Positions 53,726 through 60,660 of a stretch of 64,000 nt of DNA are shown one piece after another; the stretch's first letter is position 1, and the number at the start of each line of letters is the position of its first letter. Below the pieces are notes generated by a model. It did no database searches, was not told where the DNA came from, and saw only the letters and a program-made list of their open reading frames with translations. Origin of the DNA: an uncultured Lachnospiraceae bacterium (GTDB lineage Bacteria; Bacillota; Clostridia; Lachnospirales; Lachnospiraceae); assembly GCA_947246015.1 (NCBI GenBank), contig CAMXQE010000009.1, forward strand, positions 1 to 64,000, read 5' to 3'. Both the position numbers and the translations under genes were made by a program.

Positions 53726-54589
53726 TTATCTTCTTTCCACCAATACCATTCCTTCCGGCGCCGCCTCCGCCTTACTGATACTTACAGTCAATGTTCCATC
53801 CTTCGCCGACGAATGAATGCAGACCGGATAATCATACGGGTTCCGGAACCTTAAATCCTTCACACCCTCTACAATAGCGGAATCCAGCCCTTTCGGCACA
53901 TAATCCACATCCAGCGAATGCGCATACCGCTCTGTCGCCGGTATAGAGGACAGCAGCATCGTTACATATAATGTCGATGAAACCTGACAGATACCGCCCC
54001 CAACACTGGATACTACCCTTCCGCTGGCAAAAGAAGGCGCCACTACATAACCGTTCTCCAGCGTACGGGACATAATCGAATTGCTGAAAGAGAATGACTC
54101 CCCCGGCTGTACCACGATACCGTCAATACGCTGCGATGCCAGCTCCACATTCACCGCCCTGTCTTCAGCGGTATCATAATTCGTGGAAAAAGAAGCTATT
54201 TCATCCGCGCTGCCGGCTGCCTTATTGGAAGTAGCAACCCTTCCCTCTTTTGCCCCCGATTCCATGTAATGATAATAATATTTGCTTAAATCCTTTACGC
54301 CATATACCACCAGCAAATCCAAATTATTTTTCATATATGCACGTACATCAAAATCTGCTTTTGCTACCCGCCCCTCTTTCATTCCCGAAGTAATGAAATG
54401 ATTTAACAGCTTATCTGCATCATGCCCGATTGCCTCCTGCACATCGGGATATGTTCTATAATAATATTCCGCATCAAATACTGCCGAGTAATCTTTTCCG
54501 CCCGCCGAAACCTCCCGTGCCTGAACCGTCATGCCGGTTACCAGGCAAAAACACAATGCCAATGCTGCCGCTCTTTTTAACTTTATCAT
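53726..54589 (-). CDS. Exported VanW family protein with two N-terminal 40-residue repeats
   Basis: A 287-residue protein with a signal peptide (AAALALCFCLVTGMTVQA). Residues about 37-115 are two copies of a repeat: FDAEYYYRTYPDVQEAIG, then GMKEGRVA, and FDVRAYMKNNLDLLVVYG, then GAKEGRVA. The VanW domain follows (about 130-275: GESFSFSNSIMSRTLENGYV, VSSVGGGICQVSSTLYV). VanW proteins occur near vancomycin resistance genes, but the family is much wider and its function is unknown; the GGGICQ motif may be catalytic or structural. No resistance genes are adjacent. Confidence 0.82.
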   Translation of the reverse strand: MIKLKRAAALALCFCLVTGMTVQAREVSAGGKDYSAVFDAEYYYRTYPDVQEAIGHDADKLLNHFITSGMKEGRVAKADFDVRAYMKNNLDLLVVYGVKDLSKYYYHYMESGAKEGRVATSNKAAGSADEIASFSTNYDTAEDRAVNVELASQRIDGIVVQPGESFSFSNSIMSRTLENGYVVAPSFASGRVVSSVGGGICQVSSTLYVTMLLSSIPATERYAHSLDVDYVPKGLDSAIVEGVKDLRFRNPYDYPVCIHSSAKDGTLTVSISKAEAAPEGMVLVERR

Positions 54590-54737
54590 CCGAAATCACC
54601 TTATATCCTTTTGTAAACCTGTTTCCTGTACCATCGGCCAATGCCGCCTTTTCAGCGTAACATAAACCCTGCAACTTTTCCAGTCCCAAAACCATATAAA
54701 AACTTAATTTTTTCTTAAACAGCCCCTCCGTTCCTGC

Positions 54738-56108
54738 TTATCCAAAGAACTTCCCGACAATTCCCTGAATAAAAAGAAACAGTATCATCAAAGGAAGCAC
54801 GTATTTCAAATAGCCCTTCAGCACACGCGGCAGACGCAGCCCCTTACCCGTATTGGTTTCTTCCAGATAGGGTTCAAACCCCCAGCCAAATCTGCTGACA
54901 CAGAAAACCAGATAGACCAAAGAACCCAATGGCAATATAACGCTGCTTACAATGAAATCCTCCAAATCCAAAACATTACTGCCCTCGCCGAAAGGCGTAA
55001 ATCCTGACCAAAGATTAAATCCAAGCACACATGGTACGGACAATACCGCCACCAGTATCATATTGACCATGCAGGATTTCTTCCTGCTCCATCCCCACAT
55101 GTCCATGCCGCAGGAAATGATATTCTCAAAAACCGCCAGCACCGTAGAGAACGCCGCAAAAGACATAAATACAAAGAAAAGGCTTCCCCAGACCCGGCCT
55201 CCGGCCATACTGTTAAATACATTGGGCAGAGTAATAAAAATAAGCGACGGACCGCTGTCAGGACTGATACCGAAAGCAAAACATGCCGGAAAAATAATCA
55301 GCCCTGCCATAATCGCTACGAGTGTATCCAATACGGCAATATTCACTGACTCTTTTAAAAGGGTATGTTCTTTGTCAATATAACTGCCGAATATCGCCAT
55401 GGCTCCGATTCCCAGGCTCAAGGTGAAAAACGCCTGATTCATGGCTCCTACTACCGTCTCTCCAATACCGACCTCGACTGTCCTCTCCCAATCCGGAAGA
55501 AGATAAAACCGGAGTCCACCCGCGCCTCCGTCCATGAGTATGCTGTGAATGGCAAGCGCCAGCATGATTCCAAGCAGGGCCACCATCATAAACTTTGTAA
55601 TCCTCTCTACGCCGTTTTGAAGCCCCAGCGAACAAATACCAAATCCTACTGCTACTACAAAGACCATCAGCAGCATCATGATATCCGCCCTTCCCAGCAT
55701 ATCGTAAAAAATCTGGCCGACCGCTTCCGCATCCGCCCCTGCAAATCTCCCGGTCAGCATCAGATAAAAATAATACAGCATCCAGCCAGCCACCGTAGTA
55801 TAGAACATCATCAGACAGTAATTCCCTGCCAGTCCCACATACCCTTGCAGATGCCATTTCTGTCCCGGCCTCTCCAGTTCTACGAAACTCTTTATCACGC
55901 TTTTCCGGCTGGCACGTCCTACCGCAAATTCCATCGTCATTACCGGAAGTCCCATGATGACCAGAAAAAACAGATAAAACAGTACAAATACACCGCCGCC
56001 GTATTTTCCCGTCACATACGGGAATCTCCATACGTTTCCGATTCCGATTGCACATCCCGCCGAAAGAAGAATAAATCCCAGACGGGAACCCAGTTTTTCT
56101 CTCTCCAT
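54738..56108 (-). CDS. NSS (neurotransmitter:sodium symporter) family transporter
   Basis: A 456-residue membrane protein with about 11 hydrophobic segments and the NSS signature SAGCAIGIGNVWRFPYVTGK near the N-terminus, which forms the sodium and substrate site in LeuT. Such bacterial proteins import amino acids with sodium. The start at 56108 (MEREKLGSR) follows GGGGTAGG; the ATG at 56126 adds six residues not typical of the family. It follows a family-1 repeat that sits between it and the tRNA gene. Confidence 0.93.
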   Translation of the reverse strand: MEREKLGSRLGFILLSAGCAIGIGNVWRFPYVTGKYGGGVFVLFYLFFLVIMGLPVMTMEFAVGRASRKSVIKSFVELERPGQKWHLQGYVGLAGNYCLMMFYTTVAGWMLYYFYLMLTGRFAGADAEAVGQIFYDMLGRADIMMLLMVFVVAVGFGICSLGLQNGVERITKFMMVALLGIMLALAIHSILMDGGAGGLRFYLLPDWERTVEVGIGETVVGAMNQAFFTLSLGIGAMAIFGSYIDKEHTLLKESVNIAVLDTLVAIMAGLIIFPACFAFGISPDSGPSLIFITLPNVFNSMAGGRVWGSLFFVFMSFAAFSTVLAVFENIISCGMDMWGWSRKKSCMVNMILVAVLSVPCVLGFNLWSGFTPFGEGSNVLDLEDFIVSSVILPLGSLVYLVFCVSRFGWGFEPYLEETNTGKGLRLPRVLKGYLKYVLPLMILFLFIQGIVGKFFG

Positions 56109-56138
56109 ACCTAATCCTACCCCCAAATAATAATATAA

Positions 56139-56223
56139 TCGAGCAGGGAAGGTCTCTCTCCCTACTCGCTGCGCGGGGTGCGTGCTGCACAGCAGCTAAT
56201 TTCCTTACGCACCCCTGTGCATA
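56139..56223 (-). repeat. Repeat family 1, full copy D
   Basis: Read on the minus strand: TTATGCACAGGGGTGCGTAA after the tRNA-Gly terminator T-run. Outer stem GGGGTGCGT with ACGCACCCC (9 bp, perfect), inner hairpin GCTGC-TGT-GCAGC, second hairpin GTAGGGA with TCCCTGC (one U-G). It lies upstream of the NSS transporter start. Compared with copy A the outer stem has a C-G pair changed to T-A on both sides. Confidence 0.7.
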
Positions 56224-56255
56224 AAAAAAGCAACCAATCACCAAAATTAGGCTGC
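56223..56255 (-). terminator. Terminator of tRNA-Gly
   Basis: On the minus strand GCAGCC, a 14-base loop, GGTTGC (one G-U), then a run of seven T that continues into repeat family 1 copy D. Confidence 0.6.
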
Positions 56256-56260
56256 AAAAA

Positions 56261-56331
56261 AGCGGGTGATGGGAATCGAACCCACGTATCTAGCTTGGAA
56301 GGCTAGTGTTCTACCATTGAACTACACCCGC
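56261..56331 (-). tRNA. tRNA-Gly (anticodon UCC)
   Basis: A 71-base cloverleaf on the minus strand: acceptor stem GCGGGTG with CACCCGC, D-arm GTTCAATGGTAGAAC, anticodon stem CTAGC/GCTAG around CTTCCAA (anticodon TCC), T-arm GTGGG-TTCGATT-CCCAT, discriminator T. CCA is not encoded. It has its own promoter and terminator and reads GGA and GGG codons. Confidence 0.97.
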
Positions 56332-56374
56332 ATGTAAACTCCGCAATCGGAATATTCATTTATCAACATTTAAG

Positions 56375-56403
56375 ATACTATCACATTTCATCTCATAACG
56401 CAA
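56375..56403 (-). promoter_or_regulatory. Promoter of tRNA-Gly
   Basis: On the minus strand TTGCGT (56398-56403), 17 bases, TAGTAT (56375-56380), about 44 bases before the mature 5' end of the tRNA. Confidence 0.55.
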
Positions 56404-56524
56404 GACTTTTTTTCACTTTCTTTTCAACTTTCTTTTCAACTTCTTTATTTTACATGAAAAAGGACATAAAAATATTTGTTTTGCACAATTTTTATTTTTC
56501 TGACACACTCTGTGATGCACACTT

Positions 56525-56585
56525 ATTCAGCCCTGCCATACTGTCATCCGGCCATCCGGCTGCGTCTGACAGTACGAGGCTGAAT
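56525..56585. other. Nested inverted repeat next to the carD stop codon
   Basis: Three stems lie one inside another: ATTCAGCC with GGCTGAAT (56525-56532 / 56578-56585), TACTGTCA with TGACAGTA (56539-56546 / 56567-56574), and CCGG with CCGG (56548-56551 / 56556-56559). The first two have 8 perfect pairs each. It begins six bases past the carD stop (minus strand), but no T-run follows on either strand, so it is not a standard terminator. It could be a 3' RNA structure or a remnant of a small mobile element. Confidence 0.55.
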
Positions 56586-56590
56586 GGCTG

Positions 56591-57103
56591 CTATTTTACG
56601 CCCATCGCCATCATTCGTTTTGTAATATACTCCTCCATCTCCTCCTTGGGAATCCCAAGGGCCAGGGATAATTCCGAATAGAGGTTTTCCTCCGCCATAC
56701 GGAGATACCTGTCATCCATCGCTGTTGTTTTCTTACCCTGTGCTATCCGTTCCTGCTTGCGCAGATACAATGTCTTGATAATCTTTATCCAGTCCCTGCA
56801 CTCGCAGCTTTTCATGGTTTCCTTATATTTTTCTTCCCTCAGCTTGTCATTACTCACCCATAACTCATCAATTTCAGGAATGCTGTCAATCAGCGCCTCT
56901 GCTTCCTCCTTCGTTAAAACCGCACGCATAACGGTCTTACCGCTGTCCACCGGCGTAAAAATCTTGCTTTCCTTATGGTGTAAAGGACCTAAAAGATAAT
57001 ACAGCCTGTCCCTCGGAACATCCTTCATACTTAACGTTGTAATATCTTTCACTTCACACACTCCGGTATTTCCGTACACAATAAAATCACCTTTTTCAAA
57101 CAT
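56591..57103 (-). CDS. CarD/CdnL family transcription factor
   Basis: A 170-residue protein: N-terminal RNA-polymerase-interacting Tudor-like domain (residues 1-55: KGDFIVYGNTGVCEVKDI, then YYLLGPLHHKESKIFTPVDS) and a C-terminal helical DNA-binding domain (about 70-165). CarD proteins bind RNA polymerase beta subunit and stabilise the open promoter complex. Members are general regulators in many bacteria, and clostridial copies are often multiple. A perfect 9-bp palindrome lies 127 bases upstream of the start (57230-57251). Confidence 0.92.
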   Translation of the reverse strand: MFEKGDFIVYGNTGVCEVKDITTLSMKDVPRDRLYYLLGPLHHKESKIFTPVDSGKTVMRAVLTKEEAEALIDSIPEIDELWVSNDKLREEKYKETMKSCECRDWIKIIKTLYLRKQERIAQGKKTTAMDDRYLRMAEENLYSELSLALGIPKEEMEEYITKRMMAMGVK

Positions 57104-57229
57104 GCCATCCCTTCTCTCTCAACGTTGGCCAATAAGTTCCCTTATATATTAGTTTAACCTAAAAAAAAGAGTTTCGCTAATACTTTTTTCATGTTTTTTT
57201 ATTTTTGTGTGATTTTATGTATATATGCC

Positions 57230-57251
57230 ACAAATTGTTTGTACAATTTGT
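57230..57251. promoter_or_regulatory. Perfect palindrome upstream of carD
   Basis: ACAAATTGT and ACAATTTGT are exact inverted repeats separated by TTGT, in the gap between the adenylyltransferase stop (57284) and the carD start (57103). No T-run follows on the minus strand, so an operator for a dimeric repressor is a better guess than a terminator. The binding protein is unknown. Confidence 0.5.
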
Positions 57252-57283
57252 CTGGTATAACCCACCTTATTTATCCCTATGTT

Positions 57284-58231
57284 TCACTTGTCTAAATCTC
57301 CATCTGCCGCATTGTCGTCGGTCAACGATGCAGAATATGGCTTTTCATCCATCCGGATATCTTCCGCATCTTCTGCAAGTCCATAGGTATAATCCAAAAA
57401 CAGACGGCTTCCCTGCGCTTCCTCCCCATCGTACGGATATCCTAAGCCATCCCCGACCTTACGCGCCGTTTCATCGAACAGACTGCACATCCCGTAAACG
57501 GCCTTCCAGACACATTCCCTGTCACTGTTCGGATAAGTCAGCATTAATCTCCCGTATTCCTCTCCGGAAAGATAACGGTGCAAATACTTTCCAGACTTTC
57601 CTACGCTGCACGAAAAATCCTCCTGCATCCCTACATACCATGAAAGCATCTTAATGAGCTGGGGTCTGATATATAAGTTCATCATATCCATGGCATACGT
57701 CATTTCCCGTCTCCACAGACCCTTCCCCACACTGTTCTGCATCCACCAGAACTCATTACAGCAGCAGAAATACTCCTCAGCCGTCGGCTTCTTTACCCAA
57801 TGGCATTCATCTGACGGCGCAGGAATCTCCGGCAGCACCCCGTCTTTGTCCAGCAGGACGACACAGAGTTTGTCCTCTTTCATATTCTTCACCGCATATT
57901 CCAGTTTCATAACCGTCAAATCCATACGGTTTCCATCTGCAAACTGCATCAGATAGGCATAACTGTTGGCAGCATTTGTTTCCATCCCGCTCATGGCATC
58001 CATTTTATCCGGCATCTGCATATACAACCGCTTACCGAACACATCTATCCAACTCTCATCTGCAATAAAAGAAGCTGTCTCCTTCACTGCATACACAATA
58101 TCATAATCCTGGAAAATGTCATGCGGAGCATTCGGATTTGTTCTGGACCCGTTCATATACACACCGCGGACCCGCTCATCCTGCCCGGCAACCCCTAATA
58201 TCAAATCCATCATTTCTTTTTCGCTCCGCAT
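57284..58231 (-). CDS. Aminoglycoside 6-adenylyltransferase-like protein, ANT(6)/AadK family
   Basis: A 315-residue nucleotidyltransferase that in the family transfers AMP to the 6-hydroxyl of streptomycin. The N-terminal nucleotidyltransferase core has the family pattern YMNGSRTNPNAPHDIFQDYD and DIVYAV with the catalytic acidic residues, and the C-terminal helical half is of normal length (QNSVGKGLWRREMTYAMDMM). It is a lone gene without mobile-element neighbours, so probably a chromosomal aadK-type gene rather than an acquired determinant. Activity and resistance cannot be read from sequence alone. The ATG at 58231 is preferred over 58237. Confidence 0.88.
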   Translation of the reverse strand: MRSEKEMMDLILGVAGQDERVRGVYMNGSRTNPNAPHDIFQDYDIVYAVKETASFIADESWIDVFGKRLYMQMPDKMDAMSGMETNAANSYAYLMQFADGNRMDLTVMKLEYAVKNMKEDKLCVVLLDKDGVLPEIPAPSDECHWVKKPTAEEYFCCCNEFWWMQNSVGKGLWRREMTYAMDMMNLYIRPQLIKMLSWYVGMQEDFSCSVGKSGKYLHRYLSGEEYGRLMLTYPNSDRECVWKAVYGMCSLFDETARKVGDGLGYPYDGEEAQGSRLFLDYTYGLAEDAEDIRMDEKPYSASLTDDNAADGDLDK

Positions 58232-58471
58232 AGACACCGCCTCCTGTTCTTATCCCCTGATGATTCCTATTATAACAAAAAATATCCTAAATGCAATTCA
58301 GATTTACAGGAGAATATCTACCGTTAAAAAATTAACGGGCTTGATACTTTTTTACCAATATGTTTTTTTTCCAATACATGAAAAAAATTTCATGAAAGTG
58401 TTTTCATAATCCGAAAAATCTGTTAAATTTATTATAGAGTATGACTGAAAGTAATGTATAGGAGGTTCAAA

Positions 58472-59143
58472 ATGAGGTATTTTTTTAATGGTAAAATCGA
58501 AAAACTGGACGGTGTTTACACCGTACGCATCCCGTTCAATATCTGGGAGGTATGCAAACAGAGAGAAGTAATCAACGGCGACCTTGTACTGGACAACAAG
58601 ATTATCACCTGTGAACTCCTCCCTGAAGAAAAAGGAAATTACAAAATTCATTTGGACGAGGAAGCTGTCTCCCATGTGGATATCTCCAAAACCCATAAGA
58701 TTCTGCTGCATGTATCCGGCAGCCTGATTCAGATGAATCAGAACAGCCCTTACAGCTTTGATAATCCGATTCGTAATATCGACAGCGTGGAAATTATCGT
58801 GCAGCCGGAAGACGGCCTGTGCGGACAAACCTGTGTGGCCATGCTTGCAGGCGTAACCATCGCGGAAGTCATCAGCGTTATGGACTGCCGCCAATGGCAG
58901 GGAACCATGGGCAGGGTCATTTCCGCCCTTAACTACTACGGCCTTGATCATACGGATATCATCATGTATACCGAAGGCCAGGAAGCAACCCTCCCGAAAT
59001 GCTGTATCATGATGGAAAAAATGGGACGTTTCTGCCACTATCTGGTTCATTATGACGGCACATTCTATGATCCGACTCTGGGCGTACTGGACCATTATGA
59101 CATGAGCAAACTGTTAGGATATCTGGAAGTGAAATCCGTTTAA
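58472..59143 (+). CDS. DUF1905-like domain fused to a C39-like cysteine peptidase domain
   Basis: A 223-residue soluble protein. The first 90 residues fit a DUF1905-like small beta domain (YFFNGKIEKLDGVYTVRIPF, then ITCELLPEEKGNYKIHLDEE). Residues about 110-220 look like a papain-fold C39-like peptidase: Gln-Cys pair in LCGQTCVAMLAG, His in GRFCHYLVHYDGTFYDPTLG with a following Asp. All three expected active residues are present. No ABC exporter or precursor peptide is next to it. The start at 58472 follows AGGAGG at 8 bases; the upstream ATG at 58454 is not needed. An open minus-strand frame over it is a shadow. Confidence 0.65.
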   Translation: MRYFFNGKIEKLDGVYTVRIPFNIWEVCKQREVINGDLVLDNKIITCELLPEEKGNYKIHLDEEAVSHVDISKTHKILLHVSGSLIQMNQNSPYSFDNPIRNIDSVEIIVQPEDGLCGQTCVAMLAGVTIAEVISVMDCRQWQGTMGRVISALNYYGLDHTDIIMYTEGQEATLPKCCIMMEKMGRFCHYLVHYDGTFYDPTLGVLDHYDMSKLLGYLEVKSV

Positions 59144-59151
59144 CTTTTTCC

Positions 59152-59169
59152 TATGCACCCCTGTGCATA
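59152..59169 (-). repeat. Repeat family 1, solo end
   Basis: TATGCAC-CCCT-GTGCATA, a perfect 7-bp palindrome that equals the family-1 5' end (minus strand TATGCACAGGGGTGCATA). It is joined to the end of the terminator at 59174-59201 after five bases. Confidence 0.5.
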
Positions 59170-59173
59170 ATAC

Positions 59174-59201
59174 AAGAAGAGCTGAGTATTCAGCTCTTCT
59201 T
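59174..59201. terminator. Terminator overlapping the zinc-ribbon gene stop codon
   Basis: AAGAAGAGCTGA and TCAGCTCTTCTT (12 bp, perfect) around GTAT. It contains the TGA stop codon (59190-59192) of the minus-strand gene and also sits 30 bases past the plus-strand gene ending at 59143, so it can serve both. Confidence 0.7.
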
Positions 59202-59594
59202 AATAAATTCCGTATTGCACTTCGGGCACCGCACGGCGATTTTTCCCTTTCCACGGGGAATCCTTATTTTCTGCCTGCAGCCCGGACACTTATAAATATG
59301 ATAGTTTTTCCTCTGTACCATCATGTTCCTTTGGGAAGACCAAAATGTCCTGATTTTTGATGTATGCTTTATAAATGCCTGATTTTCCGCATACCGCCTG
59401 GCATAATTTTTTGAAAACATTCTGAAATACGCATATATAAGCGTTGCCAAAGCAATAACATACAAAAATTCCCATCTTGTAAAAACAGATATAAGCATCA
59501 CTGCTACCGCACTGCCCAGCAGAAAACGATTCATGGAATCCGGCCCGTATGTGCCGTATCTTCCCTGCATAAACCGAATCAATTTCTCTTTCAT
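59190..59594 (-). CDS. Small membrane protein with C-terminal zinc ribbon
   Basis: A 134-residue protein with two close membrane segments (about 24-60: FLLGSAVAVMLISVF and FLYVIALATLIYAYF) and a C-terminal zinc ribbon with two Cys pairs (CPGCRQKIRIPRGKGK, then CPKCNTEF). The ribbon is of the type found in transcription-factor-like or ribosomal proteins. Common in Clostridia without a known role. The ATG at 59594 is preferred over the one at 59609. Confidence 0.75.
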   Translation of the reverse strand: MKEKLIRFMQGRYGTYGPDSMNRFLLGSAVAVMLISVFTRWEFLYVIALATLIYAYFRMFSKNYARRYAENQAFIKHTSKIRTFWSSQRNMMVQRKNYHIYKCPGCRQKIRIPRGKGKIAVRCPKCNTEFIKKS

Positions 59595-59733
59595 AACCGT
59601 CAGCCCCATTTCTATTCGTTTTTTCCATTTTTATGAAAAATGTTTAACCGCTTCTATTATATATTCTAAGCCGCATATCGGAAAATACAATTAAACCAAT
59701 CCCAAATTTTAATTAAAAATTACTAAACACGCT

Positions 59734-60552
59734 CTACCGCAGCAGCGCAACCCCTCCAAGTCCCATTGCACATGCTATCATATACAATAAAAGAATATGG
59801 AGCGGATAAAAAGCATAAAAGAACCATTTTATATTCCATCCACGCCTGCCGTTATACATATGCACCGGAATCATAATAAAAAAAGCAGTTATTTCTATCG
59901 GATTCATCACAGTCAGCACTGCACAGCCAAGTCCTGTTTCCAGTAATTTTTTCCTGCGGCACATATACATCACAGCAATCGTCAGAACACCGACGGCCGC
60001 ATAGTCCGTCTTAAGCAGCTGCGCAGCGCCCGCCCCTGCCGCAAGAATCAGCAGACTGAGCAAAGCACGCAGCACTCTGTTCCCTTCCGTCTTCTCCTCC
60101 GCCAGCCGGAATCCTATCATGACCAGCAGTCCTATAAACAATGTAAAAAATACATTCTGGTATTCCAAATAAAAAGGATTTCCTGCAAACCCCAAATCAA
60201 AAGGCACTTCCGAAACCAATGCAAACAGGAACAGCCTGCCTGCATACTTCCACACATTCCTCGTATGCTGAAAGCCCTCAATCAGCAGATAACAGAAAAT
60301 CGGAAACCCCAGCCTGCCTGTCAGACGCAGAATCATATCTAACGTGCCAAGCTTAACCATCATGGCCAGATTCGTCTCTCCCGCCCCCGCGGTTAATATC
60401 ATCCTCTCTACAATAATTGCTCCCGTATGGTCAATAAACATGGCAATAATCGCAATCAGTTTTAACGTACTGCCGCTTATCCCCTTCTTTCCGTCTTCTG
60501 TTTTCCCTGCGCGTTCCGTTTTCTCTTTTACTGTTCCCAACGAATTTTCCAT
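59734..60552 (-). CDS. TraX family membrane protein
   Basis: A 272-residue integral membrane protein with about 8 hydrophobic segments. Residues matching TraX are LKLIAIIAMFIDHTGAI near the start and FALVSEVPFDLGFAG in the middle. TraX of the F plasmid N-acetylates pilin, but chromosomal homologues in Firmicutes are widespread and have no proven substrate. The start at 60552 follows GGAGGAAG. A charged 20-residue tail precedes the first membrane segment. No conjugation genes are nearby. Confidence 0.87.
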   Translation of the reverse strand: MENSLGTVKEKTERAGKTEDGKKGISGSTLKLIAIIAMFIDHTGAIIVERMILTAGAGETNLAMMVKLGTLDMILRLTGRLGFPIFCYLLIEGFQHTRNVWKYAGRLFLFALVSEVPFDLGFAGNPFYLEYQNVFFTLFIGLLVMIGFRLAEEKTEGNRVLRALLSLLILAAGAGAAQLLKTDYAAVGVLTIAVMYMCRRKKLLETGLGCAVLTVMNPIEITAFFIMIPVHMYNGRRGWNIKWFFYAFYPLHILLLYMIACAMGLGGVALLR

Positions 60553-60660
60553 TTCTTCCTCCTGTTTTTCCCTTATCCCCTTCAGTCCTTCTGTCAATAA
60601 ATAAGCATATAAAGTTTGCTTCCGTTTGTCAACTTCCGAAAATTGATTTCCGCAGCCATT

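Noticed and set aside
58352-59095. Minus-strand frame of 247 codons opposite the DUF1905/C39 gene
   Set aside because: The plus strand has AGGAGG at the right distance and peptidase-like active residues; the minus frame lacks a ribosome binding site and looks like a mirror of coding sequence.
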